DNA of 49,282 nucleotides from Chloroflexota bacterium (GCA_014338005.1 QUBZ01000022.1:1-49282), one strand, 5' to 3'. Positions 1 to 8,866 are shown, numbered from the stretch's first letter. Notes: generated from the sequence alone by a model not told the origin. Made by a program: numbers and translations.

Positions 1-30
1 TTCTGGACTGAACTTCCGTCGCTTGCTCAT
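1..30 (-). CDS. IS3-family transposase OrfA, N-terminal fragment (truncated by window edge)
   Basis: Ten codons are visible, starting at ATG 30 and reading leftwards: MSKRRKFSPE. IS3-family OrfA proteins commonly open with basic residues followed by KFSPE or KFSAEFK and then a helix-turn-helix. A purine-rich ribosome-binding site lies just upstream at about 33-43. The assignment rests on this short start and on the adjacent IS end, so it is a recognition call rather than a full-length match. Confidence 0.6.
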   Translation of the reverse strand, partial: MSKRRKFSPE

Positions 31-93
31 GTGACCTTTCCTCTCTTGGACTATGATACTGCATTTAGCATCCTGTCCAATCTCTGGGGGTCA
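1..93 (-). mobile_element. Edge of an IS3-family insertion sequence (5' end, runs off the left side)
   Basis: Reading the minus strand, an IS3-like terminal sequence TGACCCCCAGAGATTGGACA occupies 93-74, followed by a strong ribosome-binding stretch (GAGAGGAAAGG) and an ATG at 30 that opens a protein beginning MSKRRKFSPE. This start is typical of the OrfA (helix-turn-helix) subunit of IS3-type transposases, and the outer TGACCCC end fits IS3 terminal inverted repeats. Only the 5' end is in the window, so intactness, the other inverted repeat and any target duplication cannot be judged. Confidence 0.7.
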
Positions 94-107
94 CTACAAA
101 CAATTAC

Positions 108-275
108 TCAGATGGCGCGGCTGACCGGGCCGGCATAGCCCAACACGGAATGCCGCCGCTGACGATTGTAGAATACCTCGATGTAGTTGAACAAAACCCT
201 GCGTGCTTGCTGATGTAAAACGAATATGTCCTCTGGGATGGCATCCAGTTTCACCGTTGCGAAGAAACGCTCTGC
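108..275 (-). pseudogene. Remnant of an IS3-family transposase OrfB, C-terminal end only
   Basis: The minus-strand reading frame ending at 108 contains AERFFATVK, then ARRVLFNYIEVFYNRQRRHS and LGY. This is the C-terminal end of the IS3 OrfB integrase core, where the usual form is FFATLK followed by FxYIEVFYNRxRRHSxLGY. Only about 55 of the usual 270-300 residues are present; the catalytic DDE residues and the start are missing. The frame opens inside prs, but recognisable transposase residues begin just past the prs stop codon. The fragment is probably left from an older insertion and cannot make an active transposase. Confidence 0.75.
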
Positions 276-282
276 CGCCGGG

Positions 283-1233
283 TCACTCGTTAAACAGTTC
301 GCCGACGCTGCGGCCTTCATGCGCCCGCAGGATTACCTCGCCCAGCAGCGGCGCGACCGAAAGCACCGTCATATTCGGCAACTTGCGCTCCGGCGGCAGT
401 GGGATGGTATTGGTGGTAATGATCTCTTTCAGGTTCAGGCCGCGCAGGCGTTCTGCGCCGATGTCCGACAGAACAGCATGGGTGAAGGCCAGGTATACGT
501 CGCCTACGCCGTCGGAGCGCAGCGCCTCGACCACGTTTAACATCGTGCCGGCGGTCAGCACTTCGTCGTCTACGATCAGGACGTTTTTGCCCTTTACATC
601 GCCGATGACGGTCAGTGCCTCCGACTGGCCGGTATTAAAGAGCCGCCGTTTTTCGACCACCGCCAGCGGCGTGCCGAGTTTCTCCGCCCAGTTGCGGGCT
701 TTTTTGGCGAAGCCCAGATCGGCGGATACAACCGCCAGATTATCAATGTGCCGCTCTTTGACGTAATCGCTCATCAGGTGGAAGGCAGTCAGCGCATCGC
801 CGGGGATGTTAAAAAAGCCCTGAATCTGGCCGGTATGCAGATCAATCGTGATATACCGGTCGGCGCCGGCGGTTTCGATCATGTTGGCGATCAGGCGCGC
901 GGTGATCGGCACGCGCGGTTGGTCTTTTTTGTCCGAGCGCGTGTAGGACATATACGGGATGACGACGTTGATACGCCCGGCGGAGTCGCGCTTCACGCAG
1001 TCCACCATGATGAGCAGTTCCATGAATTTATCGTGCAGCGGGTGGGACATCGTTTGCACGATATACACGTCCTGGCCGCGCACGCTTTCCTTAAGCTGGA
1101 TGAAAATGTTTTCGTTGGGAAAGACAATCCGCTCCGACTCGCCCAACTCGATGCCCAGGTAAGCGCCGATCTGCTGGCACAACGCCACCGACGCCGACCC
1201 TCCAAATAACATGATCTGTCCGTATTGACCCAT
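283..1233 (-). CDS. prs: Ribose-phosphate pyrophosphokinase (PRPP synthetase)
   Basis: Makes PRPP from ribose 5-phosphate and ATP for purine, pyrimidine, histidine, tryptophan and NAD synthesis in the cytoplasm. Visible hallmarks are the N-terminal LFGGSAS, the ATP-binding region FPNENIFIQL, DLHTGQIQGFF, the flexible-loop KRR, and the PRPP-binding motif VLIVDDEVLTAGTM. The frame is open to 1329, but I place the start at ATG 1233 (MGQYGQIMLFGGS) because family homology begins there and a GGGAAG stretch precedes it; the protein is then 316 residues, the usual size. The C-terminus GELFNE is a natural-looking end. The gene stops within a few bases of an IS3 remnant, so its original downstream sequence and terminator have been replaced. 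Confidence 0.93.
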   Translation of the reverse strand: MGQYGQIMLFGGSASVALCQQIGAYLGIELGESERIVFPNENIFIQLKESVRGQDVYIVQTMSHPLHDKFMELLIMVDCVKRDSAGRINVVIPYMSYTRSDKKDQPRVPITARLIANMIETAGADRYITIDLHTGQIQGFFNIPGDALTAFHLMSDYVKERHIDNLAVVSADLGFAKKARNWAEKLGTPLAVVEKRRLFNTGQSEALTVIGDVKGKNVLIVDDEVLTAGTMLNVVEALRSDGVGDVYLAFTHAVLSDIGAERLRGLNLKEIITTNTIPLPPERKLPNMTVLSVAPLLGEVILRAHEGRSVGELFNE

Positions 1234-1275
1234 TGTTAATCTTCCCGAATGCGCGCGCGTCCCGCGTGTAAGCTT

Positions 1276-1288
1276 GGTGCCAGGCACC
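1276..1288. repeat. GGTGCC-A-GGCACC palindrome upstream of prs
   Basis: A perfect 6-bp inverted repeat with a single central base lies in the spacer upstream of the chosen prs start. It is GC-rich and compact, like a dispersed palindromic repeat unit or a protein-binding dyad. Only this copy was noticed in the window. Confidence 0.4.
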
Positions 1289-1333
1289 TTCGCCAGCGTG
1301 ACATCCATTGTTAACCCACTCCCTAACATTCAA

Positions 1334-1354
1334 ATGGCCGATTTATCCGGCCAT
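1334..1354 (-). terminator. Hairpin after meaB, possible terminator
   Basis: ATGGCCG (1334-1340) and CGGCCAT (1348-1354) form a 7-bp stem with a 7-base loop, starting a few bases past the meaB stop codon on the minus strand. The following minus-strand bases are TTTGAATGTT, so the U tract is short. It could be a weak intrinsic terminator separating meaB from prs, or only a 3' end stabiliser. Confidence 0.4.
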
Positions 1355-1357
1355 ACG

Positions 1358-2374
1358 TCAACACGATTGATTATGCAGGGACAAAATCATATCCACTGCC
1401 GACTGGGGGGCCAGTTCGCGTGTTTGAATGCGGTGGATGACATCGGCGAAAACCTCGCCGGACACCGCCTTAAGGAGGCGCGCCATTAACTCTGCTTGCA
1501 AGCGGTCGTGAAGTTCGATTTCGATGTGCTGTCGTTCCAGGCCGTCAAGTGCCTGCGTTTCGATCAAATACCGACGGTGCGCCTCCAATGCTGATACCAG
1601 GTCGCCGATGCCGCTGTTTTCCGGGGCGATAGTGGACACTACCGGCGGAATCCAGAGGGGAGCGTCTGTTGGGCCGGCGAGGTTTTCTACCGGCAGCAGC
1701 CGGCCATGATGAGCGATCAGATCGGCGCGTGCGGTGGGATGCCCCATCTCCAGCATGGCTTTTAAGGCGCGGGCCGTATTATCCGCTCCGGGACGGTCGG
1801 CCTTGTTTACCACCAGTACATCGGCGATCTCCAGGATGCCAGCTTTAATCGCCTGAACATCGTCGCCCAGGCCCGGCGCTTCTACGACAATGGTGGTCTG
1901 CGCCGCCCGCGCGATGTCCACTTCGCTCTGACCTGCGCCGACCGTTTCGACAAAAATGATCTCGAAACCGGCAGCATCCAGCACGCGGATAACGTCGCGG
2001 GTTGCCCGCGCCAGACCGCCCAGGCTGCCGCGCGTCGCCATACTGCGGATGAACACGCCCCGGTCGCCGGCCAGGTCCCGCATTCGGATGCGGTCGCCCA
2101 TGATCGCCCCGCCGGAAAATGGGCTGGTCGGGTCAACCGCCACAATGCCGACGGTTTTGCCGGCGGCGCGGAAAGTTTTTGCCAGCGCGTTCACCAGGGA
2201 GCTTTTACCCGTGCCGGGGGCGCCCGTCACGCCGATGATCCAGGCGCGGCCCGTGCGGGGAAACAAAGCGGCGAGGGCGGTATCCGCGCCCTCGCGCTTG
2301 TTTTCGACAGCCGTTAAAAGACGTGCCAGCGCCCGGCGGTCACTGTTGAGCATGGCCTGAACCAACGCATCCAT
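1358..2374 (-). CDS. meaB: MeaB/ArgK-type G-protein chaperone of methylmalonyl-CoA mutase
   Basis: A 338-residue P-loop GTPase of the MeaB/ArgK family, which gates delivery of adenosylcobalamin to B12-dependent acyl-CoA mutases and protects them from inactivation. The Walker A motif GVTGAPGTGKSS lies near residues 48-59, followed by VDPTSPFSGGAIMGDRIRM, the switch-region ETVGAGQSEVDIA, EAPGLGDD and the guanine-specificity motif NKAD. The start shares its A with the last base of the upstream B12-binding subunit's stop (TGATG), so the two are translationally coupled. The large catalytic mutase subunit is not in the window. Confidence 0.93.
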   Translation of the reverse strand: MDALVQAMLNSDRRALARLLTAVENKREGADTALAALFPRTGRAWIIGVTGAPGTGKSSLVNALAKTFRAAGKTVGIVAVDPTSPFSGGAIMGDRIRMRDLAGDRGVFIRSMATRGSLGGLARATRDVIRVLDAAGFEIIFVETVGAGQSEVDIARAAQTTIVVEAPGLGDDVQAIKAGILEIADVLVVNKADRPGADNTARALKAMLEMGHPTARADLIAHHGRLLPVENLAGPTDAPLWIPPVVSTIAPENSGIGDLVSALEAHRRYLIETQALDGLERQHIEIELHDRLQAELMARLLKAVSGEVFADVIHRIQTRELAPQSAVDMILSLHNQSC

Positions 2375-2793
2375 CAGCCGGCATTTCCGCCCTTCGCCGC
2401 CGTGATCTGTTTGATGTGCTGGATAATGTCCTCGGTGTTCGTGCCGGGACCGAACACGCCGGAAATACCCATCGCTTTCAGCGCCGCGATGTCCTCTTCG
2501 GGGATGATGCCGCCGACCAGCAGCGCCACGTCTTGCAGGCCGTTTTCGTCCATCAACTGGCGGACGCGCGGCACGAGCGCCATGTGCGCGCCGCTGAGGA
2601 TGCTTAAGCCCACGACATCCACGTCTTCCTGCAAGGCGGCCTCGGCCACCATTTCCGGCGTTTGACGCAGCCCGGTATAGATGACTTCCATGCCGGCGTC
2701 GCGCAGGGCGCGGGCGATCACTTTCGCCCCCCGGTCATGGCCGTCCAGTCCGGGTTTGGCGATCAATACACGAATCGTCTGGTTTATGCTCAT
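2374..2793 (-). CDS. Cobalamin-binding (C-terminal) subunit of a methylmalonyl-CoA-type mutase
   Basis: A 139-residue stand-alone B12-binding domain. It has the DxHxxG signature as DGHDRG near residues 18-23, where His coordinates cobalt, then the SxL motif region (GLSILSGAH) and GGIIPEED, both of which line the corrin site. Small mutase subunits of this kind pair with a separate catalytic TIM-barrel subunit to rearrange methylmalonyl-CoA to succinyl-CoA, or related acyl-CoAs. The overlap with meaB supports that role. Isobutyryl- or ethylmalonyl-CoA mutase subunits have the same fold, so substrate specificity is not fixed by this sequence. Confidence 0.9.
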   Translation of the reverse strand: MSINQTIRVLIAKPGLDGHDRGAKVIARALRDAGMEVIYTGLRQTPEMVAEAALQEDVDVVGLSILSGAHMALVPRVRQLMDENGLQDVALLVGGIIPEEDIAALKAMGISGVFGPGTNTEDIIQHIKQITAAKGGNAG

Positions 2794-2928
2794 GATGACC
2801 CTGAAGTTCAGCCGCAGGGGAAACCCCCGCTTAATGTTGAGATAACCTATTCAAATTATATCAGAAACCCCTATTCGTCCCAACAGACCGAAACCAGAAT
2901 CAAACCGCACGCAAAGTAAACCCAATAG

Positions 2929-2954
2929 TTGCGGTTTTGATACTATGCTACAAT
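2929..2954 (+). promoter_or_regulatory. Possible promoter of the large histidine kinase gene
   Basis: TTGCGG (2929-2934) and TACAAT (2949-2954) lie ahead of the kinase start at 2987, but the spacer is only 14 bp, shorter than the usual 16-18. The 193-bp gap from 2794 to 2986 shows nothing else recognisable. Confidence 0.3.
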
Positions 2955-2986
2955 GAAACAATGGGCTATGGGAGAGTGCTGTTTTC

Positions 2987-5900
2987 ATGAGCGCGGCATC
3001 CGAAACAACCTCTAAAATCGGCGTTGGCAGCACACACGCGCGTGTTTTCCCGCTTGCTATCGCGCCCGATCAACGCGCCGGATTTATATTTACCCTGCTG
3101 GTCTGCGCCACCGCCGCTGCTGCTCTGGTCGTTTTCCTGGTGGCGGCGCTGGAAGCGCGCAGTCGTCCGTTTTTTGGCGCGATGCTCACCCCTTATCTGG
3201 TCGTGGATGGCAGCGAGTCCATCACCACCACCCGTTGGGCAGGCTGGAGCGCCGGGCTGCAGCGCCTCGACCGCATCACCGGCATCAATGGCGAGCCGCT
3301 TTTTGACGACTCCGGCGATTATGCTGCCGCACGCCAGAAATATCAGGACATCCTTGCACGTCTGGCGGTTGGCGACCGGATTGAGGTAGACTTTGAGCGG
3401 CCTGCCGACAGCGCGACAGAGATGCCGCCCGCGATACCCTGCCGCAGAAGCGGGACGGATGCCCTGACCTGTCGGGCCAGCTACACATTAACGAGCCTAC
3501 CGGGCAACGATTTTCTGGCCTACTTCGTCATTCCCTATATTACAGGGCTTCTTAGCCTGGCAGTGGGGTTGGCCGTGCTGTTTTTGCGCCCCAACCAGCC
3601 TACTGCCCGATTGGTGACTTTGTTTTGCATCGTATTCGCCGTTTTTATGGGCGGCGGTTATAACGTCAACAACACGTACCAGCTTATCCCCGTATGGCTG
3701 GCTGCGGTCAACAGCATCGGCGGGCTGATCGCCACGCTGGCGCTGGTTTTTCCGATCAAAATCATGCTGGTTTACCGGCGTCCGGCGCTGGTTTATGTGC
3801 CGCTGGCGCTTGGTGCGGCGCAGGCCGCCGTCATGCTGGCGCTTTATTTCAACCCGCCGTCGCCCTGGTGGTTTCCGGTGGTGTGGCAGTCCGGCATTTT
3901 CGCCGGAGCGGTGGCGCTGGTTTTGCTCATCATCAACCTGGTTCGCCGCCGCCGGCTGGCGACCACCGCCACCATCCGCGATCAGAGCAATACGGCGCTT
4001 ATCGGCGTGGCTCTGACCATCGCCCCGATTGCCTTCTGGGTTATGAATACCCTGGCGCAAGGTTTAACAGGCAGCGTGCTGGTTTCATTTAATACTTCCG
4101 CCATCATGCCGTTTTTCATCATGCCGCCGGTCAGTTTTGCCTACGCTATCTTGCAGTACCGCACTTTTGACACCGATCAGGTCATCAGCAAGGGCATTAC
4201 GTATGTTCTGCTGCTGGTGGCGCTGGTGACGAGTTATTTCCTGGTGGTGTTTGGCAGCAGCCTGATTACCCGCGAGGCGCTGCAAATTCGGGCCAGCGAC
4301 CCGCTGTTGATTGCCCTGACGGTGTTTTTCATGGCAATTCTCTTTATGCCCGCCCGGACATTTTTACAGGATCGCATTGACCGGATTTACTTCCGAATGC
4401 GGACGAACTACCAGGAACGACTGGAGACGTTCACCCGCACGTTAACCAATCTGGCGGACATCAACCAGATTATTCAGGCTTTCCATAAACAGCTTGACGA
4501 GTCGCTGGCGCCGTCCAGCATCTTCGTTTTTTTGCCAGACCAGCAAAGCGGCGATTATGTTGCCTTCCGCCATCCGCTAACGCATCTCCAGACCGACATT
4601 CGTTTTAGCGGTGGCAGCGGCGTGGTTACTTTGCTGGACGACCCGGCGCAGGAAGACCTGATTTACCTGGAAGCAGGCCGCCCCTGGCCGATGGCGCTGC
4701 GCTCGGAACGCGCCCGGTTGAGCATTCTTAAAACGCTGGTTATCGCCCGGCTGCAAGGCCGGCAGCAGTTGATCGGGTTTGTGTGTATCGGCCCGCCGCT
4801 GTCCGGGGTTGGGGTGTATAACTTTGAACAACTGCGTTTTGTTCAAAGCCTGACCAGCCAGATCGCTATTGCCGTCGAGCGCGCCCAGGTGGTAGAATCG
4901 CTAGAGCGCCGTGTGCGGGAGCTGGACATCCTCAGTCAGGTCAGCCAGGCGGTCAACTTCACCATTGAATACGATGACCTGCTGGAACTCATCAGCACAC
5001 AGACCAGTAAGCTGATTGACGCGCCGCATTTTTACATCGTCCTGCGCGACGGCTCGACCGATCGGCTGTATTTTGCCTTTTTCTCCGAAGATTACGACCG
5101 CTACCGGGAGCGCGAAAACCGGCGTTGGGTGCTGGGGCGCGACCTGTTCAGCGAAGTTGTGCGCGACGGCCAGCCGCTGCGGGTTAGCGATTACGCGGCG
5201 GCCATGCGCCAGCGCCATGCCGAGATGCATCTGGTCGCCTCGGACATCAAAGCCTGGATGGGCGTGCCGATGATCGTCGGGCCGAACACCATCGGCCTGC
5301 TGGCGCTGGGCAGTTCTGACCCCGACGCTGCCTATACTGCCGACCAACTGCGTATTTTTGGCGACATCGGTGCGCTGGCGGCCACGTCCATCGAAAAAGC
5401 CCGTTTGTTTGACGAAACCAACCTGCGCGCTCGCCAGCTTTCGGTACTCAATAACATCAGCCGCCAGATGGCTTCCGAACTGCATGTCGAAAGCCTGCTA
5501 GAACTCATCACCCGCAGCGCGGTGGACATTCTCAATGCCGAGGCCGGGTCGCTGCTGCTGACGCTGGATGACTCTTCCGGCGATCTCGAATTCCGGGTGG
5601 CGGTCGGCAGCAGCGGGCAGGAACTGGTCGGCCAGCGGTTTCCCGCCGGGCGCGGGCTGGTGGGGGAGGTTGCCAGCAGCGGTAAGGCCGTTATCGTCAA
5701 TGACGCCGCCCACGACCCGCGCTGGGGCGGCGAGGTCGCCCAGGGCAGTTTCATCACGACCGCCGTTCTGGCTGTGCCGCTCGTCGCGCAGAACCGCGTC
5801 ATCGGCGTGCTGGAGGTGTTAAACCGGAAAGATGGCAGCATTTACGTCCAAGAAGACCTCGACCTGCTCACCACTTTCGCGGGGCAGGCGGCCATCGCCA

Positions 5901-7225
5901 TCGAAACGGCGCGCCGGTTTGAAGTGACCGACTTGCAGCTTCGCCAGCGCGTGGACGAACTGCAAGCCATGGAACGCATTGACGCGGAACTCAACCGTTC
6001 GCTCGACCTGCGAAAAGTGGCGGACGCGACCATGCGCTGGGCTATCGCCCATACGGGCGCGACCGCCGGCGTGCTGGGGCTGGTGCTGGAAGGCGAACCG
6101 CCGCAGCTGCAGATCATCTCCAGCTACGGCTACCGGGATGAGGATGAGCCGGAAGGCGCCGAAGGCAAACTGTGGCCGCTGGACAAAGGTATCGTCAGCC
6201 GCGTGATGCGTACCCGGCAGGCCGACCTCGTGACCGACGTGCGTATTGACCCCGACTACGTACCCAGCCTCAAAGGCGCAAAAAGCCAGCTTACCATCCC
6301 CATGCTGTCGGCGGGGGACATCCATGCTCTGCTGGTGTTGGAAAAAGACACCGATCCGCGCCTGAACCTGCTGGACATGAGCTTCGCCCAACGGTTGGCG
6401 GAACATGCCATTATCGCCATCACCAATGCCCAGTTTTATGATGAACTGACCCGCGCCAACCAGTCAAAGAGCGAGTTTGTCAGCTTTGTGGCGCACGAAC
6501 TAAAAACGCCGATGACCTCCATCAAGGGGTATACCGAACTGCTGTTGAGCGGCGTCACCGGCGGGATGAACGACCAGCAGAACACCTTCCTGAGTACGAT
6601 CCGCTCCAACATCGAGCGTATGAGTACGCTGGTCAGCGACCTGAACGACGTAACCAAGCTGCAAACCAATAACCTGCACATGGAGTTTTCGGCGGTGGAC
6701 TTCCGCAACGTCATCACCGAGACGCTGCGCCCGCTGCATCGCCAGATCGAAGAAAAGCAGCAGCAGTTGGTCATTAACACGCCGAAGAATATGCCCAACA
6801 TCTGGGCCGACCAGAACCGTCTGATACAGGTGTTGACCAATCTGGTCAGCAACGCCCACAAATATACACCGCCGGAAGGCACGATCACGATCAGCGCCCA
6901 GGTGATCGAAGCAGTCTACGACAATAAAAATCGCAGCCTCGGCCCATTTCTACAGATCAGTGTCAGCGATACCGGCATCGGGATGAGCGAAGAAGACCTG
7001 ATAAAGCTGTTTACGCCTTACTTCCGCAGCGAAAACCCGCAGGCGCGCGAGCAGCCCGGCACGGGGCTGGGCCTGACGATCACACACGGCATCGTGCAGC
7101 GGCACGGCGGCAAAATCTGGGTTGAAAGCATACTCAACCAGGGGACAACCTTCTTTTTCACCGTACCGCTGGCGGCTGAACCGGCAGTCGAGGAACTGGA
7201 GGAGGCCACCCAGCCGCTTAAATAA
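2987..7225 (+). CDS. Membrane sensor histidine kinase with four GAF domains (1412 aa)
   Basis: An unusually long sensor kinase. One membrane helix (about 31-53) precedes an extracytoplasmic segment (about 60-170) containing LDRITGINGEPL and LAVGDRIEV, which looks like a divergent PDZ-type fold. A block of roughly seven helices follows (about 174-457), then four tandem GAF domains (about 485-637, 645-805, 815-980, 988-1150). The kinase core has the phospho-acceptor His in FVAHELKTP near 1170, an N box NLVSNAHKY, G boxes DTGIGM and GTGLGL, and ends near 1400. GGGAGAG precedes ATG 2987. No response regulator is adjacent. GAF domains often bind cyclic nucleotides, tetrapyrroles or other small ligands; the signal here is unknown. 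Confidence 0.9.
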   Translation: MSAASETTSKIGVGSTHARVFPLAIAPDQRAGFIFTLLVCATAAAALVVFLVAALEARSRPFFGAMLTPYLVVDGSESITTTRWAGWSAGLQRLDRITGINGEPLFDDSGDYAAARQKYQDILARLAVGDRIEVDFERPADSATEMPPAIPCRRSGTDALTCRASYTLTSLPGNDFLAYFVIPYITGLLSLAVGLAVLFLRPNQPTARLVTLFCIVFAVFMGGGYNVNNTYQLIPVWLAAVNSIGGLIATLALVFPIKIMLVYRRPALVYVPLALGAAQAAVMLALYFNPPSPWWFPVVWQSGIFAGAVALVLLIINLVRRRRLATTATIRDQSNTALIGVALTIAPIAFWVMNTLAQGLTGSVLVSFNTSAIMPFFIMPPVSFAYAILQYRTFDTDQVISKGITYVLLLVALVTSYFLVVFGSSLITREALQIRASDPLLIALTVFFMAILFMPARTFLQDRIDRIYFRMRTNYQERLETFTRTLTNLADINQIIQAFHKQLDESLAPSSIFVFLPDQQSGDYVAFRHPLTHLQTDIRFSGGSGVVTLLDDPAQEDLIYLEAGRPWPMALRSERARLSILKTLVIARLQGRQQLIGFVCIGPPLSGVGVYNFEQLRFVQSLTSQIAIAVERAQVVESLERRVRELDILSQVSQAVNFTIEYDDLLELISTQTSKLIDAPHFYIVLRDGSTDRLYFAFFSEDYDRYRERENRRWVLGRDLFSEVVRDGQPLRVSDYAAAMRQRHAEMHLVASDIKAWMGVPMIVGPNTIGLLALGSSDPDAAYTADQLRIFGDIGALAATSIEKARLFDETNLRARQLSVLNNISRQMASELHVESLLELITRSAVDILNAEAGSLLLTLDDSSGDLEFRVAVGSSGQELVGQRFPAGRGLVGEVASSGKAVIVNDAAHDPRWGGEVAQGSFITTAVLAVPLVAQNRVIGVLEVLNRKDGSIYVQEDLDLLTTFAGQAAIAIETARRFEVTDLQLRQRVDELQAMERIDAELNRSLDLRKVADATMRWAIAHTGATAGVLGLVLEGEPPQLQIISSYGYRDEDEPEGAEGKLWPLDKGIVSRVMRTRQADLVTDVRIDPDYVPSLKGAKSQLTIPMLSAGDIHALLVLEKDTDPRLNLLDMSFAQRLAEHAIIAITNAQFYDELTRANQSKSEFVSFVAHELKTPMTSIKGYTELLLSGVTGGMNDQQNTFLSTIRSNIERMSTLVSDLNDVTKLQTNNLHMEFSAVDFRNVITETLRPLHRQIEEKQQQLVINTPKNMPNIWADQNRLIQVLTNLVSNAHKYTPPEGTITISAQVIEAVYDNKNRSLGPFLQISVSDTGIGMSEEDLIKLFTPYFRSENPQAREQPGTGLGLTITHGIVQRHGGKIWVESILNQGTTFFFTVPLAAEPAVEELEEATQPLK

Positions 7226-7239
7226 GCCCGTCAAACACA

Positions 7240-7275
7240 ACGCCCGCTTGCAAGCGGGCGTTCGTTCTTCTTTGC
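7240..7275. terminator. Bidirectional terminator between the kinase and trxA
   Basis: ACGCCCGCTTG directly followed by CAAGCGGGCGT (7240-7261) is a perfect 22-bp palindrome, followed by a T-rich stretch on the plus strand (ttcgttcttctttg). It sits between two convergent genes, so it probably ends transcription from at least the plus side. Confidence 0.75.
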
Positions 7276-7296
7276 CGTCTTTTAACCGACAGCCGG

Positions 7297-7626
7297 CTAC
7301 CCCAGGTGCGGTACGATCTTATTGGTGATTCGGTCTTTCGGCTGGTAGCCGGTGATGCGCTCTACCGCTTCGCCATCCTTGAACAGAATTAACGTCGGGA
7401 TGCCCATGATACCGTAGCGCATCAGGATGTTCTGGTTGGCGTCGGCATCCAGTTTGCCCACCCGCAGCTTGCCCTCATACTCCTCGGCAAGTTGAGCCAC
7501 AATGGGCGCGATCATTTTGCAGGGGCCGCACCACTCCGCCCAAAAATCCACCAGCACAGGCTGGGATGATTGCAGCACATCAGTCTCGAAGGTTTCCTCA
7601 GTGACCTCAAATGTATTGTCACTCAT
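7297..7626 (-). CDS. trxA: Thioredoxin
   Basis: A 109-residue thioredoxin with the active site WCGPC in VDFWAEWCGPCKMIAP (about residues 28-43) and the cis-proline loop GIPTLILF. It reduces protein disulfides in the cytoplasm using thioredoxin reductase, which is not in the window. Both arsenate reductases later in this window have the three-cysteine layout of thioredoxin-linked enzymes, so this protein is a plausible partner. ATG 7626 is the natural family start. Confidence 0.95.
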   Translation of the reverse strand: MSDNTFEVTEETFETDVLQSSQPVLVDFWAEWCGPCKMIAPIVAQLAEEYEGKLRVGKLDADANQNILMRYGIMGIPTLILFKDGEAVERITGYQPKDRITNKIVPHLG

Positions 7627-7744
7627 GTTTTGCTCCTGATTCTATGCGGTATGAGAATGATTATAAACGATCATTTCCGGCTTTGAAACGTGAATTTACG
7701 TGCTACAATACTGATAAAAGACATGAAACGCCGGTTGGCTGCTC

Positions 7745-8866
7745 GTGATCCTATCCATGACTATAGACGACACACAACTGCCTGAACTTACAAAACGTCA
7801 GGAAGAAATTCTATCGCTGATCGTTCGCAGCTATACCCATTCGCCGGAGCCGGTCAGCTCAAAATATCTGGCGGAAACCTTCAATCTGGGCGTCAGTTCG
7901 GCGACGGTTCGTAACGAAATGGCTGTGCTGGAAGACCTGGGTTACATTACCGCTCCGCATACTTCTGCCGGACGGATCCCGACCGAAATCGGCTACCGTT
8001 ATTTTGTCAAACGCCTGCTGGACGCCAGCGATCTGTCCGCTGCCGAACAGTCGCGCATCACCGAAAAATTTCAGGGCAAAGCATTGGCAACCGACCAGTG
8101 GATGCGAACGACGGTGACAACGCTGGCCCGCGCGTCGCGCATTGCCGCGCTGGTAACTGCGCCGATTGCCGAAACGCACCGCTTCAAACACCTGGAGTTA
8201 ATCGCCATTCAGGGGCGGCTGATTTTGATGGTGCTGGTGCTGCATGGCGGCTCGGTCAACCAGCAGATGCTCACCCTGGCCGAAGCCGTTCCGCAGGCGC
8301 GGTTGAGTGAAGTCGCTAACCAGATTAACACCCTCTGCCTGGGGCTTAACGCCAACGAAGTGCGGATGAAGGGCGTCAGCACGGGGATGCTGGAACGCGA
8401 AATCGCCGACCTGGCCGCCGACCTGATGGATAAAGCGGATAACAACCAGACGATTTTGATCTACCGTGATGGGTTGAGCGAGATCATCAACTCGTTTGAC
8501 AATACGGAAGGGGCGCAGCAGGCCGTCCGGGTGTTTGAGGAACGCGCTTTTTTGAACACCATCCTGGCGGAAATTCTGTCACCGCTGGTTAACCGGGTTC
8601 AGGTTATCATCGCCGGCGAGGGGCGCTGGGAGGAGCTTAAACATCTTAGCATGGTACTCAGCCGCTACGGGATTCCCGGCCAGATGAGCGGGGCGGTCGG
8701 TGTGTTGGGGCCGACCCGCATTGACTATGGCCGGGCCATCAGCACCGTGCGATATATCTCCAACCTGATGTCGAATATGATGCTTAACCTCTACGAGGGG
8801 GACGAGCAGCCGGCCGAGGATTCCGGCGAGACGCCGGAAGACACCCCACCTGTGAAGCCATTGTGA
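7745..8866 (+). CDS. hrcA: Heat-inducible transcription repressor HrcA
   Basis: A 373-residue HrcA. It has an N-terminal winged helix (LTKRQEEILSLIVRSY, then SSATVRNEMAVLEDLGYI and HTSAGRIPTEIGYRYFV), a middle GAF-like ligand/dimer region, and a C-terminal part with GIPGQMSGAVGVLGPTRIDYGRAI. The family represses groE and dnaK operons by binding CIRCE elements, and is kept active by GroEL. The frame opens at GTG 7745; ATG 7757 is an equally possible start, and neither has a clear Shine-Dalgarno. It heads the grpE-dnaK-dnaJ block. I found no canonical CIRCE upstream of it or within the block. The C-terminus carries an extra acidic, proline-rich tail. Confidence 0.93.
   Translation: MILSMTIDDTQLPELTKRQEEILSLIVRSYTHSPEPVSSKYLAETFNLGVSSATVRNEMAVLEDLGYITAPHTSAGRIPTEIGYRYFVKRLLDASDLSAAEQSRITEKFQGKALATDQWMRTTVTTLARASRIAALVTAPIAETHRFKHLELIAIQGRLILMVLVLHGGSVNQQMLTLAEAVPQARLSEVANQINTLCLGLNANEVRMKGVSTGMLEREIADLAADLMDKADNNQTILIYRDGLSEIINSFDNTEGAQQAVRVFEERAFLNTILAEILSPLVNRVQVIIAGEGRWEELKHLSMVLSRYGIPGQMSGAVGVLGPTRIDYGRAISTVRYISNLMSNMMLNLYEGDEQPAEDSGETPEDTPPVKPL

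Noticed and set aside
1234..1329. 32-codon extension of prs
   Set aside because: It contains the GGTGCC/GGCACC palindrome, has no family similarity, and PRPP synthetases begin near MGQYGQIMLFGGS.
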